This document shows positions 50,126-60,509 of a stretch of 64,000 nucleotides of DNA, piece by piece; the first letter of the stretch is position 1, and every line of letters starts with the position of its first letter. The DNA lies in assembly GCA_018649885.1 (NCBI GenBank), contig JABIHA010000035.1, positions 1-64,000 of the forward strand, written 5' to 3'. Below the pieces are notes generated by a model. It made no database searches and was not told where the DNA came from. It saw nothing but the letters and a program-made list of their open reading frames with translations. A program made the position numbers and the translations under genes. The DNA comes from Bacteriovoracaceae bacterium (GTDB lineage Bacteria; Bdellovibrionota; Bacteriovoracia; Bacteriovoracales; Bacteriovoracaceae).

Positions 50126-52036
50126 TTGAGTACTGACGATGAATTTTTAAAAGAAATTCAAGAAGATTTTATCAGTGAGGCCAAGGATCTTGTAGAGAGA
50201 ACTGAATCTTGCTTTCTCAACTTTGAGAAAAATCCCACAGACCAAAATTTAATGTCTGAAATTCTGAGACTTTTTCATAACCTTAAAGGCTCAAGTAAGG
50301 CTGTTGGCTTTGACCATCTTGCGAATTTTTCTCATCAGGCCGAGGATTTTCTCGTTGCTGTGAGAGATGGTGGTATTGAAAGTGGTTCAAGTGTTGCGGA
50401 TATTTTACTGAAGATAAATGACACTTTAGGAAGTTCTGTGCAAATGCTTGAAGAAGGGGAAGATCCTTCAGATATATTTGTGCCAGTCCTTGCTGATATT
50501 GCTAAGGTTAATTCAGGTGAGATTGAAGAGAATGAAACACAAAAAGAATCAACTCTTGTTTTTCATACACCAAAAAGTGAAGACTTTGACGAAGAGATCT
50601 CTTGGGATGAGGGCGCAAGTGTAAGTGATGAAATCCCACAGGTGAAAGAGGATACTCCTTCAATGAGTGATGATGAAGCCCTGGCCCTATTGCAAGAAAT
50701 GCAGCAAGAATCAACTGAAACAGTAGAGTCAATTGGCTCAATCAATTTTGAGAGTGAGGATCCAAAAATGGACGAACTACCTCCGGCCCAGGCTTCCATT
50801 GCAAATGATATCGTAAGAGAAGTTAAGCCAGTAGAGACAGAGAAAAAGGCTGCTCCTAAAGCGGCGGAACCAATAAAAGTTGGACTTGATAAAATTGATA
50901 AGATTCTCAATTCATTTGGAGAACAAGTTATTTTGCAGTCAAAATTGGCCCATTTAGTTAAAGGGGTTAGTGATGTAATCCCCAGTGAAATTTTGAGTGT
51001 TATGTCACAACTTGAAAAAATCACATCAGATCTCCAGGCCACTTCAATGAATTTGAGAATGGTATGTATTAAAACTGTTTTTAACAGAATGGAGCGAGTA
51101 GCAAGAGAAACTGCAAAGGCCACAGGTAAAAAAATTGTCTTTACTCAAGTTGGTGCTGATTCAGAGTTGGATAAAACCATAGTTGATTCACTAATTGACC
51201 CATTGACTCACATGGTTCGAAATGCCATTGATCATGGAATTGAAACTTCAGAAGAGAGAATTAAAGCAGGAAAAAATGAAGAAGGTGAAGTTATTCTTGG
51301 TGCTAGAAGGCAGGGAGGATTTTTCGTTATAGAGGTTAAGGATAACGGTAAGGGTCTTAGTCGAGAGCTTATTGCAAAGAAGGCCATAGAAAAAGGTCTC
51401 ATTGCCAGTGATGAAGGAATGGATGATAGTGAAATATATAATTTAATTTTTAAAAATGGATTTTCAACAAAAGATGTTGCCACAGATGTTTCAGGTAGAG
51501 GTGTGGGAATGGATGTTGTACGAGAGATGTTCAAGAAACTTAAAGGTACCTGTGAGATTCAATCAATTCTTGGAGAGGGCAGTGTCTTTACTGTAAAACT
51601 TCCTCTTTCGCTCGCTTTATTTCAAGGAACAGTAATTGAAATTAATGGTGAGAAATATATTATACCTAATTCAGATTTTAAAGAGACAGGTGTGGTCGAT
51701 TCTGATGGACTCGAGCAAACTTCTTCTGGTGACAATGTTCTTAAATATAAAGATAGATTGATGCCTGCTATTAGTTTGAATTCCTATTTCCCAATTAAGG
51801 GAGGAGAAAAAAAAGAAGGCACTTCTTCAATGGTTGCTGTGGTAAATGTGGCCAGGAAAGAATATGCCTTGATTTTTGATGAGATATTATCTCAAGAAAG
51901 AGTAGTGCTTAAGAAACTCGATGTTGATGTTGAACAGGTCAAAGGAGTTTCTGGGGGAACGATATTAGGTGACGGTAAAGTCGCTTTGATTTTAGAATTG
52001 AGTGAAATTGTTGGACAATTTTACGAAACGGGTTAG
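50126..52036 (+). CDS. cheA: chemotaxis histidine kinase CheA
   Basis: Residues 1-115 are the P1 phosphotransfer domain with the phospho-accepting H51 in LFHNLKGSSKAVGF. An acidic linker of about 130 residues takes the place of a recognisable P2. From about 250 come the dimerisation helices, then the kinase core with HMVRNAIDHGIE (N box), VKDNGKGL (G1), FKNGFSTKDVATDVSGRGVG (F/G2), and a CheW-like P5 (LALFQGTVIEINGEKYIIPN). 636 aa. Start TTG 50126 with AAGGAG nearby. It phosphorylates CheY and CheB in response to MCP arrays. First gene of the sigma28-type operon. Confidence 0.95.
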   Translation: MSTDDEFLKEIQEDFISEAKDLVERTESCFLNFEKNPTDQNLMSEILRLFHNLKGSSKAVGFDHLANFSHQAEDFLVAVRDGGIESGSSVADILLKINDTLGSSVQMLEEGEDPSDIFVPVLADIAKVNSGEIEENETQKESTLVFHTPKSEDFDEEISWDEGASVSDEIPQVKEDTPSMSDDEALALLQEMQQESTETVESIGSINFESEDPKMDELPPAQASIANDIVREVKPVETEKKAAPKAAEPIKVGLDKIDKILNSFGEQVILQSKLAHLVKGVSDVIPSEILSVMSQLEKITSDLQATSMNLRMVCIKTVFNRMERVARETAKATGKKIVFTQVGADSELDKTIVDSLIDPLTHMVRNAIDHGIETSEERIKAGKNEEGEVILGARRQGGFFVIEVKDNGKGLSRELIAKKAIEKGLIASDEGMDDSEIYNLIFKNGFSTKDVATDVSGRGVGMDVVREMFKKLKGTCEIQSILGEGSVFTVKLPLSLALFQGTVIEINGEKYIIPNSDFKETGVVDSDGLEQTSSGDNVLKYKDRLMPAISLNSYFPIKGGEKKEGTSSMVAVVNVARKEYALIFDEILSQERVVLKKLDVDVEQVKGVSGGTILGDGKVALILELSEIVGQFYETG

Positions 52037-52043
52037 GTGAGAA

Positions 52044-52538
52044 ATGATTGAAGATGAGAAATCACAGGAGAAAGGTTTAGGGAAGAAATACCTCAACTTT
52101 TCAATTGGCGAGAGAGTCTATGCTGTACCTCTTCTAAAAGTAAAAGAAGTTGTCTCAGATTTTGAAATTACTCCAGTACCAAAAGTTCCATCTTGGTTTA
52201 GGGGATTAATCAATCTAAGAGGAGGAATCCTCTCAATTATAGATCTCAACACCAAATTAAATCAAAAAGAAACTGATCTCAGCGTGAAAGAAACGTGTGT
52301 GGTCATTTTTGAAATAGAAGAAGTCGTTATAGGCGTACTTGTTGATGAGGTGATTAAAGTATCAAATTATTTTCCAGATCAACTTTCTTCTGGAGATGTG
52401 ATTAAGAGTTCTAATAGCAATAAATTTATAGAAAGTGTGATTAAAGAAGAAGATGGAAGCCTAACCTTTTTATTAGAGGTTGAAAGTGCTTTGGGAATAG
52501 AAGAACTACAAATATTAAAAGAAAAATTGGCCAGCTAG
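52044..52538 (+). CDS. cheW: chemotaxis coupling protein CheW
   Basis: The 164-aa protein has the CheW fold markers YLNFSIGERVYAVPLLKVKE, the conserved PXWFRGLINLRGGILSIIDL-type strand around residues 50-70 (VPSWFRGLINLRGG), and VVIGVLVDEVIKVSN. It links MCP signalling tips to the CheA P5 domain. ATG 52044 comes seven bases after the cheA stop with AGGTGAG overlap, and the receptor gene starts ten bases after its end. Slightly longer than E. coli CheW at the C-terminus. Confidence 0.93.
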   Translation: MIEDEKSQEKGLGKKYLNFSIGERVYAVPLLKVKEVVSDFEITPVPKVPSWFRGLINLRGGILSIIDLNTKLNQKETDLSVKETCVVIFEIEEVVIGVLVDEVIKVSNYFPDQLSSGDVIKSSNSNKFIESVIKEEDGSLTFLLEVESALGIEELQILKEKLAS

Positions 52539-52547
52539 GAGATAATA

Positions 52548-54654
52548 ATGAAAACGAGTTTTTCACTAGGAAGTAAAATCTATGCATTTATACTTCTTTT
52601 AACAACAGCTTTAGCAATTTCAGCTTATCTTTTGATTAGCTCGACTTTGAAAAACATTGAGGGAGATAAATTATCTTCTCTGTCAAATCAACTTTCAGAT
52701 CGGCTGATAGAATCAACTGGCTTTAATGCCATTGTAAAGAGGAATAAGTGCCACAATACTTTCTGCCTCTCCTGAAAAAGCTGCAATACTACATCAAAAA
52801 GTTTTGGGTCTTCGTAAAAAAGGTGATGAGAAATTTAATCAGGCAACCGCTTTTACGGAAAAATATCTGGCACTCAATGATCACAATATTTCATTTGCAG
52901 AAAATCATAGAAAATTGCAAAGAATAAGGTCAGAATTTGAAGAAAATAGAGCAACGATTGATAGATATGTCAGGGGAGAAAAAGTAGGATTAACTCCTAA
53001 GGCCTGGATTGCTCAGTCAACAGCATATATTTTTGCACAAACTGATCTTAGAAATGCAGGATTTCACTCAGATCTTGCAAGTGCTAATTCAGCTTTTCTC
53101 AATGTCACTCTAAAACAGAGGATATGGGAAGCTGGAGAATATTCAGGTCGAATAAGGGCCATTATGGGTGGGCATATTTCTGGAGGCAAAAGACTTAATC
53201 AAGCGACATTAAGTAAAGTGGAGCAGTATTGGTATCTCAGTGTCAATAATTTAAATGAAGTGATGAAGGTTAAAACTCAAAAAAGTATTGACCCTAAGTT
53301 AATTGAAAGCATTGAGGTAATGGAGAATAAATTTCTAGTAAATTTCAGTAAACTGAAATCCCAGGTATTTAAAGAAGGCTTTGAGTGGGAAAATAGTGGG
53401 TACTCATTAAGCGCAGGGGACTGGATTAAAAAGTCTACAGAAGCGATTAATTCCATACTAGCTGTGTCAAATGCAGCATCTCTCAAACCTGCTCATGAGT
53501 TAAATACTCAGCTTGCTGGAAATGATAAAAAAGTAAAAGTTTTGTGGGCCACAGTTGGATTTATGGCCATCCTTATCGTTTTTGCGCTTGTTTATTTCAG
53601 AAAATGGGTTTTGGGGCCTTTGAATAATTCAATGGAGCTTTTATCAAATGTGGCTTCAGAAGTGACTGTTTCATCTAGCTCCTCCTCAGAGTCATCAAAT
53701 AGTCTTTCCGAAACGGCCACAGAACAGGCCACGTCTTTGGAAGAGACTGCTTCATCACTGGAAGAGCTTTCCGCCATGGTAAAAAATAATGTGGGACAAG
53801 CTGAAAGTTCAAGAGATTTGGCCACACAGATGAAAGAAGTTTCTGATTCTGCTAAATTTACTGTTGAGTCTCTTGTGGGATCTATGAGCAAAATTAATCA
53901 AAGTAATAATGATATTCAGACTCTTGTTAAGGTCATTGAAGAAATTGGTGATAAGACAAAAATTATCGATGACATTGTTTTTCAAACAAAAATCCTCTCA
54001 TTTAATGCTTCGGTGGAAGCTGAAAGAGCTGGGGAGCATGGAAGAGGTTTCTCAGTGGTGGCCCAAGAAGTAAGTAATCTGGCACAAGTAAGTGGAAAGG
54101 CCGCTGGAGAGATTTCTGCGATGGTTAAAGAGAGTGTTAAAAAGGTTGAAGAAATTTCAGCATCAAATAAAGATAGAGTTGAAGAGGGGAATGGAAAGGT
54201 TTCTGATCTATCCACAGTACTTGACGATATTTCAGATAAATCGGGGACAATCCTTGAAAGTAGCGACAAAATTGTTGTTGCCTCAAAGGATCAGTCCACT
54301 GGTATTTCACAGGTCAATGAGGCCATCTCTCAACTTGATCAAGCGACTCAGATGACGGCTGAGCTTGCCAGGTCAGCTTCAAACCAAGGGCACGAACTTG
54401 ATCAGCAAGCAGGTAATTTGAGAGGTCTGATGGCGAATTTGTCCACAATTATCTTCGGTGGAAGGCATTCTCAAGTAGCTGTGCAGTCTCAACCTGTGAG
54501 CCAAGTACAAAATAATGTTGTTCACCTAGATTTAAAGCGACCAGAAGAAAAGCACCAACATGATGGTATAAAAGTAGTCGGTGGAAGTTCTCTAAATCTT
54601 GATGGCGGTAAAAGTGAGAGCACAGGCCAGGATGATGAATGGGAAAAGCTCTAG
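52548..54654 (+). pseudogene. chemotaxis-operon MCP gene with a one-base frameshift
   Basis: AGGAG precedes ATG 52548. Frame one encodes TM1 (IYAFILLLTTALAISAYLLI) and continues to FNAIVKR, then hits TGA at 52773-52775. The continuation [20 protein letters not shown] begins in the +1 frame at about 52744 and runs to 54654. Removing one base near 52738-52743 (AAGAGGAATAAG) restores a 701-aa receptor: TM1, a periplasmic helical sensor (about 35-325), TM2 ([19 protein letters not shown]) and a full signalling hairpin ([20 protein letters not shown] then [15 protein letters not shown]). Either a real mutation, a sequencing error, or recoding. Internal TTG 52804 would give a receptor without TM1. 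Confidence 0.85.
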
Positions 54655-55511
54655 TAAAACCCTCTAAAGATATTCCCCCAATTTTAGAAAGGGAATTTAG
54701 AGATCTATCCAAATATATCGTTGAAATAACGGGCGTAAAGCTTGTGACCGGCAAGGAGAATTTGTTGGAGTCGAGGCTTTCCAGGAGGCTTGGCCAACTT
54801 GGTCTTAATAGTTGGAGGGAGTATATAAGCTATCTTGAAAGTGGCATCGATGAAAATGAAAAGCAAGTTTTAATTAATTTAATCACCACCAATAAAACTC
54901 ATTTCTTCAGAGAATTGCCTCATTTTGATTATTTAAAAAAAGAATATATCCCAGAAAGATTCAAAGATTTCCACGATAAGGAAAAAACAGTTTTCATTTG
55001 GTCCGCAGCTTCATCTCGTGGGCATGAGGCCTATAGTATGGCAATGCTCCTTGATGATGAAATTTGTAAAAGAAGCTTACAGCACAATTTAAATTACAAA
55101 ATTCTGGGAACAGACATCAATACCAATGTGATAAACCATTCACAAAGAGGAGTTTATCCCGGCATTGAAGTTGAAGGGGAAGTTCCTACCGAGATGGTTC
55201 AAAGGTATTTTTTAAAAGGCGAGGGATCAAATGCGGGGAAGTACTTAATCTCAAAGAATTTAGCGAGTAATATTAAATTTAGGTACCACAACCTTGTGGA
55301 CCCTCATTCTATGCTCAATGTAGAGTTTGATGTCATTTTAGTCAGAAATGTTCTGATTTACTTTGATCGTAAGACTATTGATATTGTAATTAAAAAAGTG
55401 TGTGCTCATTTAAAAAGTGGAGGCCTTCTTATTCTTGGCCATTCAGAGCATCTAGAAAGTGTTCCTAAGGAATTAACCTATATGGGATCATCAATTTATA
55501 AAAAGACATGA
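54639..55511 (+). CDS. cheR: chemotaxis protein methyltransferase CheR
   Basis: N-terminal helical domain ([36 protein letters not shown], typed as [14 protein letters not shown] in the chain) then the SAM-binding core: [37 protein letters not shown], and [14 protein letters not shown]. Usual CheR has a CSTGEEPYS-like motif I; here it is [11 protein letters not shown], a notable variant. 290 aa. It methylates glutamates of MCPs. ATG 54639 lies inside the receptor's last codons (16-base overlap) and its TGA overlaps the start of the CheD-CheB gene. Confidence 0.93.
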   Translation: MGKALVKPSKDIPPILEREFRDLSKYIVEITGVKLVTGKENLLESRLSRRLGQLGLNSWREYISYLESGIDENEKQVLINLITTNKTHFFRELPHFDYLKKEYIPERFKDFHDKEKTVFIWSAASSRGHEAYSMAMLLDDEICKRSLQHNLNYKILGTDINTNVINHSQRGVYPGIEVEGEVPTEMVQRYFLKGEGSNAGKYLISKNLASNIKFRYHNLVDPHSMLNVEFDVILVRNVLIYFDRKTIDIVIKKVCAHLKSGGLLILGHSEHLESVPKELTYMGSSIYKKT

Positions 55512-57013
55512 GTGATTTATTAAAAGAAATCTATTTAAAAGAAAATGAATTCTACTTTAGTAGTGAGGAGATCTATATATACACAAGTGTTTCTTCATGT
55601 GTGGTAGTTTCAATTTTTGACACTGAAAAAAAATATGGAGGGATATGCCATATCTCACTTGGCAGCTCAAGTGCTGAGAAGGATCATAAAACGGCAGAGT
55701 TTTTGATTAAGGCCCTTCTTAGAGAATTTAAAGATGGTGGGTCAAGACCTGAAGCTCTTGAAGCAAAAATTGTAGGAGGGTGTGACTCCCTTCGATTTAC
55801 AGAGTTTCACCCTTCACAAGATAATATCAATTCAACAATTGAGGTTTTAAAGCGTTACAATCTGAAAGTTGTCGCCAACTCAACAGGGGGAAGTTGCAGC
55901 GTTGATATAAAGTTTTATCCAACAACAGGTGAAATAAGAACTAGGGAAAAAAAGGAAAAGGCGAGGGCCAAAACGAAGGTTCTTATTGTCGATGATTCAA
56001 GAACTATTCAAAAGTTACTGAAAAAGATAATTAGTGAGGACCCTCGCTTAGAAGTTTCCGGTGTGGCCTGTGATGCGGCCATGGCCGAAATAGAGATTGG
56101 TAAAAATCGGCCAGATGTTATTACTCTCGACATTCAAATGCCGGGATTAAATGGTGTTGAATTTTTAGAGCAAGTCATTGTTCCCAAGTACAAAATTCCA
56201 ACAATTATGGTCTCTTCACTTAAAAAGAGTGAAAGTGAGCTTGTTTTAAAATCACTTGAATTGGGTGCGTTTAGTTATTATGAGAAACCTTCCTTTGATA
56301 AGATTAACCAAGTTAAGGAAGAGCTGACTGAGCTTTTATATACGGCCGGAAAGAGTGAGGTGAAACTTGCCAATATTCCGAAAAAAGGGCACAGACATTT
56401 TGCCGAAAGTGGACAAATTGATCTAAAAAATTCATTAATACTGATAGGTGCTTCCACCGGAGGGACAATTGCTTTAACTGAGTTAATTTGCTCTTTTCCT
56501 CCCAATATTCCTCCTACACTTATGGTGCTCCATATTCCTGAAGGGTTCTCAACATCTTTTGCTGAGAGGCTCAATCAGCAAACACCCTTTTTAGTGAAAG
56601 AGGCATGTGGAGGTGAAGAGTTATTACCCAACCAAGTACTACTAGCACCAGGCGGAAAGCAGATGAAAGTTGTCGAAAAGAGAAGAAAATTTATCATTGA
56701 AATTAATGATGATGCTGAGGTAAATAGGCACAAACCATCTGTGGATTATCTCTTTTTTTCGATTACCCAAAAAGTCAGAAAGAGGATGGCCGGCTGTATC
56801 CTTACTGGCATGGGGGCCGATGGTGCTAAAGGGCTTCTCCACCTAAAAAATTTGGGAGTCTACACTATTGCTCAAGATAAGGACAGTTGTGTTGTTTTTG
56901 GAATGCCTAAAGAGGCCATTAAGCTAGGAGCAGCTGAGAAGGTGCTCCCACTTAGTAAAATATCAGGCGAGTTATTTTTTCAACTGTCTAAGCGCAAGAA
57001 GAAATCTGCTTAG
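55508..57013 (+). CDS. cheB: CheD-CheB fusion: receptor deamidase plus methylesterase
   Basis: Residues 1-150 look like CheD: TSVSSCVVVSIFD, YGGICHISLG, LEAKIVGGCDS, and ANSTGGSCSVDIKFYPTTG. The CheD catalytic Cys and His appear as C31 and H48, 17 apart as in T. maritima CheD (C27/H44, from memory). Residues 155-275 are a receiver with D208 (ITLDIQMPGLNG), and 308-497 the CheB methylesterase with S316 (IGASTGG), H342 (LHIPEGFS) and D438 (GMGADGAKGL). 501 aa versus about 350 for CheB. One polypeptide thus holds deamidation and demethylation. ATG overlaps the cheR stop. Confidence 0.88.
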   Translation: MSDLLKEIYLKENEFYFSSEEIYIYTSVSSCVVVSIFDTEKKYGGICHISLGSSSAEKDHKTAEFLIKALLREFKDGGSRPEALEAKIVGGCDSLRFTEFHPSQDNINSTIEVLKRYNLKVVANSTGGSCSVDIKFYPTTGEIRTREKKEKARAKTKVLIVDDSRTIQKLLKKIISEDPRLEVSGVACDAAMAEIEIGKNRPDVITLDIQMPGLNGVEFLEQVIVPKYKIPTIMVSSLKKSESELVLKSLELGAFSYYEKPSFDKINQVKEELTELLYTAGKSEVKLANIPKKGHRHFAESGQIDLKNSLILIGASTGGTIALTELICSFPPNIPPTLMVLHIPEGFSTSFAERLNQQTPFLVKEACGGEELLPNQVLLAPGGKQMKVVEKRRKFIIEINDDAEVNRHKPSVDYLFFSITQKVRKRMAGCILTGMGADGAKGLLHLKNLGVYTIAQDKDSCVVFGMPKEAIKLGAAEKVLPLSKISGELFFQLSKRKKKSA

Positions 57014-57032
57014 TTTAAATTATATTGACTGA

Positions 57033-57404
57033 GTGGATGGAATATCTAACTATTTATCTATGGAAGAAAATGAAAGAAAAAAATTCAAAATCCTCATTGA
57101 AAAGTCTATTGAGGATGAGCACGACAATATCGAATCTTTGAAAAAGAACACTCAGCCTGTTTCACCCGATAATGCCATTGGTAGACTCTCTCGAATGGAG
57201 GCCATTTCAGAAAAAAGTGTATTTGATGCTTCACTCAGAAAGGCAGAATTGAGACTTCGCTCTCTTGAAGGTGCTCTAAATCGAGTCGAGTTGGAAGATT
57301 TTGGAATATGTTCTGAGTGCGCTGAGCCAATTCCTATGAAGAGGCTCCGCGCAGTACCTTATAGTAGTAGTTGCATTTCTTGTCTGGAAAGTCATGATGG
57401 ATAG
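57033..57404 (+). CDS. DksA/TraR-type zinc-finger protein
   Basis: The C-terminal CSECAEPIPMKRLRAVPYSS followed by SCISC is the four-Cys DksA/TraR zinc finger; a helical coiled-coil part (SVFDASLRKAELRLRSLEGA) precedes it. 123 aa, close to short DksA-like proteins; the acidic tip residues of true DksA (DxxDxA) are not evident. The start is uncertain: GTG 57033 or ATG 57060, neither with a good ribosome site. Nineteen bases after cheB, so it may be co-transcribed and link the operon to growth-state control. Confidence 0.82.
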   Translation: MDGISNYLSMEENERKKFKILIEKSIEDEHDNIESLKKNTQPVSPDNAIGRLSRMEAISEKSVFDASLRKAELRLRSLEGALNRVELEDFGICSECAEPIPMKRLRAVPYSSSCISCLESHDG

Positions 57405-57410
57405 ATTTAG

Positions 57411-58199
57411 TTATCTATTAAGCACAATCTTTTGATCATTCTTTGCTGTTTTGCTCTTAGCTTTTTTGATATCTTCCATTCCTACAACAATTGTGTCAAT
57501 CGCCAGAGAGGTTCCACTGGCCATAGAGCTATAGACTTGGCCAACAGCGATATCTTTGTTGAGTAGAAAGTGATCTGTTTTTGAAAGGTAAACATAATTA
57601 ACCAGTGTTTCTCCAGGAGCTATTTCAGTTAAAGTATATGTTCCTGTAATAAAGTCAAAAGGCTCATTATTATCAGCTGGGTTATCTATATATTTCTTAG
57701 CTTCTTCTTCTGGAATCATAATGTGTTTGATTTCAACTGTTTTTTGTTTCTTAGCATTTTCAAATCTTTTAATTGTTAAAAGGTCATTGTGAACATAGGT
57801 TCCTCTTTTATAAACCCTTCTTTTAATAACCCATCTATCAGTTTCATATTTTTCTGCTTTATAGACCTTTTTAATATCTCTTATAACAAATGATTCAACT
57901 AGGTTTTGATTTTTATAGGGACATTCAAATTTTCTGTCGAGATCCTTTCTTCTTCTTTTATATTTGTTATTACATTTTTCTTCAAAATTTGTGATCTTTG
58001 TCATGACCTCACTCATGGGGCCTTCTATTTCTTTGTTGATTTCAGCGCGATAAATTCTGACGTCGCCTTTTTTACCACTTTCTAGAACCACACCTTTTTC
58101 AGTTTTCTTATCACCAAGTTTGATTCCATCGACGACAGTTTCCGAAAGTGCAGCACTGATGATGAGCAAACAACTAAATGTAACAACTAAAGCTTTCAT
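57411..58199 (-). CDS. secreted SRPBCC-like protein of unknown function
   Basis: AGGG precedes ATG 58199; signal peptide MKALVVTFSCLLIISAALS. The mature 244 residues are Lys-rich. A helix-grip/START-like reading is possible: IYRAEINKEIEGPMSEVMTK at the start of the domain, then FVIRDIKKVYKAEKYET, alternating strands, and a C-terminal helix (AVGQVYSSMASGTSLAIDTI). No catalytic motif. It converges on the DksA-like gene with a six-base gap. Confidence 0.55.
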   Translation of the reverse strand: MKALVVTFSCLLIISAALSETVVDGIKLGDKKTEKGVVLESGKKGDVRIYRAEINKEIEGPMSEVMTKITNFEEKCNNKYKRRRKDLDRKFECPYKNQNLVESFVIRDIKKVYKAEKYETDRWVIKRRVYKRGTYVHNDLLTIKRFENAKKQKTVEIKHIMIPEEEAKKYIDNPADNNEPFDFITGTYTLTEIAPGETLVNYVYLSKTDHFLLNKDIAVGQVYSSMASGTSLAIDTIVVGMEDIKKAKSKTAKNDQKIVLNR

Positions 58200-58442
58200 A
58201 ATTTCATCCCTATATATTTTGATCAGTTCAGCTAAAATCATTATAGTTCCTTTATGCTAAGTTGAAAGGCCGGCCGATGTGGCTATGAGAGCGCCTTTCT
58301 CAGGTATTTTAATAGTAACCTAAATCTAGCCAAAAACCACGCAGTGCGCCATTAAATGATGCCAAATTGTAAAATTTCCATTTCATGTGTTTCTTCTCTG
58401 CCGCCTAGACCTCGGCATCAAGTCACCACATAATAGATAGTT

Positions 58443-60182
58443 ATGAAACTACCTATCAAATTTACGACATCGATCATTTTTATTGGCTCTCTATTATTGG
58501 CACTTTGGGTGGGAATGACCCAAGATCCAGTCTTCCGGGTGGAGAAAATCTCTTTGGATGTAAAAGAGGATTCTAGAGGTCTCCATTATACCTATAAGGG
58601 GGAGCCCAGCTATTTTACGGCCATGGAACAGAAGCTTTCGAGCTTAAACCCAGACAGCTTTAGTCAATCTGTTGGAAAAATTCTTCAGGAAAAGAATGTT
58701 AAAGAGGAATTCATTTATATCCAAAATGATGAGGGAAAAAGCTATTTTAAATTAGCGTTAAAAAAGCATTTTAATTTCTTCTCCCTTCTTCCTGCTCTTG
58801 TGGCAGTTTTGCTTTGCTGGCTTACAAAGGAGCCGGTGGTTTCCCTTCTCGGTGGTATCTTCTCGGGCGCATTTATGTTGGGTCTATACGATATTACTGA
58901 AGAAGTTTTTATTCCTACATTCATGACCAAGGGAGCAGCCTCAATCCTTCTTTTGTACCTAATACTCCTCGGTGGAATTATGGGAGTATGGGCAAAAACG
59001 GGAGCCGCTAAGGCCTTTGCTGAATTTATGACTGTTCACTTCGTTAAGGGTCCAAGATCTGCAAAGCTGGTCGCCTGGGCCTTAGGAATTATCTTTTTTC
59101 AAGGGGGAACTGTATCAACTGTTTTGGTTGGCACAACCGTTAAGCCCATTGCTGACAAAGAGAGAATTAGTCACGAAGAGCTCGCCTATATTGTAGACTC
59201 AACAGCTTCTCCCATTGCTTCTCAATTGGCATTCAACGCATGGCCTGGCTACATTCAAAGTTTTATTTTTGTTTCAGGAGTAGCATGGCTTTCAACTGAA
59301 GCAGATCGTTTAACATTTTTCTTCAAAAGCGTTCCTTTTTGTTTTTACGCAATCTTTGCTGTGCTTGGGACTTTTTTATTAAGTATCGATAAGGCACCTT
59401 TTCTGGGTAAACAAATGAAAGAGGCCATAAAAAGAGCGCGAACAACTGGCCTTCTTGACCACCCCGATGCGGAGCCACTAAGTGCAAAAGAATTAGAAAC
59501 TGAGAGTATCCCTGACCACTACAAGCCTCATATCATCGATTTCTTTTTGCCACTTTTAGTTTTGATAGCTGTGGCCATAGGTACTTTTATTAAAAGTGGA
59601 TCACCTCAGGTTAGGTGGGCCTTTGGACTTAGTTTAAGCTGTGGATTTGTTCTCGCTTTGATTCGAGGCATGGGCATCAAAGATCTAGTTGATGGTGTGA
59701 TTGATGGAATCAAAGGGGTGAGCCTTGGGGCGGTGATTCTTCTTTTGGCCATTACCTTAGGCTCTATTTCAAAGCAAACTGGGGGAGGAGACTACCTGGT
59801 TGAGATGTTGGGCCCAACCCTTCCTTACTGGTCCCTTCCTGTTATTTTACAAATTCTCACCATAATCATTGCTTTCTCTACCGGGACCAGCTGGGGGACT
59901 TATGCCATGGCCTTCCCGCTGGCAATGCCATTATCTTGGGCCATTGCAAACTCACAAGGGCTTGCGCATCCAGAGTTTTATATGACAATTTGCTTTGCTG
60001 CTGTCATGGACGGCTCTGTTTTTGGGGATCAATGCTCCCCCATTTCGGATACCACAGTACTGTCTTCCATGTGCTGTGGGTGTGATTTGATGGATCATGT
60101 GAAGACCCAAATCCCTCAGGCAACAGTGGCAGCTGTTCTGGCAGCGGTTTTATGGACTGGAGCTGTCATAGTATTCGCATGA
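58443..60182 (+). CDS. NhaC-family Na+/H+ antiporter
   Basis: The core follows the NhaC pattern: LLPALVAVLLCWLTKEPVVS, LLLYLILLGGIMGVWAKTGA, the conserved STASPIASQLAFNAWPGYIQ, AFSTGTSWGTYAMAFPLAMP and MDGSVFGDQCSPISDTTVLS. About 11-12 membrane segments, 579 aa. The first 100 residues add a TM helix and a soluble region before the transporter core, longer than usual NhaC. It exports Na+ against H+, in keeping with a saline habitat. Monocistronic. TTTCAA/TTGAAA followed by TTTT just after the stop is a weak terminator. Confidence 0.87.
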   Translation: MKLPIKFTTSIIFIGSLLLALWVGMTQDPVFRVEKISLDVKEDSRGLHYTYKGEPSYFTAMEQKLSSLNPDSFSQSVGKILQEKNVKEEFIYIQNDEGKSYFKLALKKHFNFFSLLPALVAVLLCWLTKEPVVSLLGGIFSGAFMLGLYDITEEVFIPTFMTKGAASILLLYLILLGGIMGVWAKTGAAKAFAEFMTVHFVKGPRSAKLVAWALGIIFFQGGTVSTVLVGTTVKPIADKERISHEELAYIVDSTASPIASQLAFNAWPGYIQSFIFVSGVAWLSTEADRLTFFFKSVPFCFYAIFAVLGTFLLSIDKAPFLGKQMKEAIKRARTTGLLDHPDAEPLSAKELETESIPDHYKPHIIDFFLPLLVLIAVAIGTFIKSGSPQVRWAFGLSLSCGFVLALIRGMGIKDLVDGVIDGIKGVSLGAVILLLAITLGSISKQTGGGDYLVEMLGPTLPYWSLPVILQILTIIIAFSTGTSWGTYAMAFPLAMPLSWAIANSQGLAHPEFYMTICFAAVMDGSVFGDQCSPISDTTVLSSMCCGCDLMDHVKTQIPQATVAAVLAAVLWTGAVIVFA

Positions 60183-60293
60183 GTGTTTCAAAAGTGTTGA
60201 AATTTTAAAGATCTAGCACCTGGTAAACTTTTCTAGAAATTTAGCTGAGCTTTGTTTAGGGCCTATACTGCCACCGCACCAACGGAGGAAATT

Positions 60294-60509
60294 ATGCCCA
60301 AACATTACAGACGACAAGGCCGAAGCTTTTATAAAAGATGTGATTCATGGACAATCGGAAAACAAGTTGCGGGAAGCGAATCGGCCAGTGAAGGGGAGGC
60401 GCAAGTAGTTCAAAAGTTATCAGAGCAAACTGCACCTACTGAGATTAAAATAACTTTAAACTGGCCCCTACATTTTTGGCTTAGAGCTACTAGTATCTCG
60501 AGGTTCTAG
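60294..60509 (+). CDS. small basic protein of unknown function (71 aa)
   Basis: GGAGGAA sits three to four bases before ATG 60294, the best start; the frame also runs upstream to 60252 without a ribosome site. The N-terminus is basic and aromatic (MPKHYRRQGRSFYKRCDSWT), the middle acidic, the end hydrophobic (LNWPLHFWLRATSISRF). No family recognised. Its 3' end overlaps the bS21 gene by 20 bases on the other strand, so the tail may not be under coding selection. Confidence 0.45.
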   Translation: MPKHYRRQGRSFYKRCDSWTIGKQVAGSESASEGEAQVVQKLSEQTAPTEIKITLNWPLHFWLRATSISRF

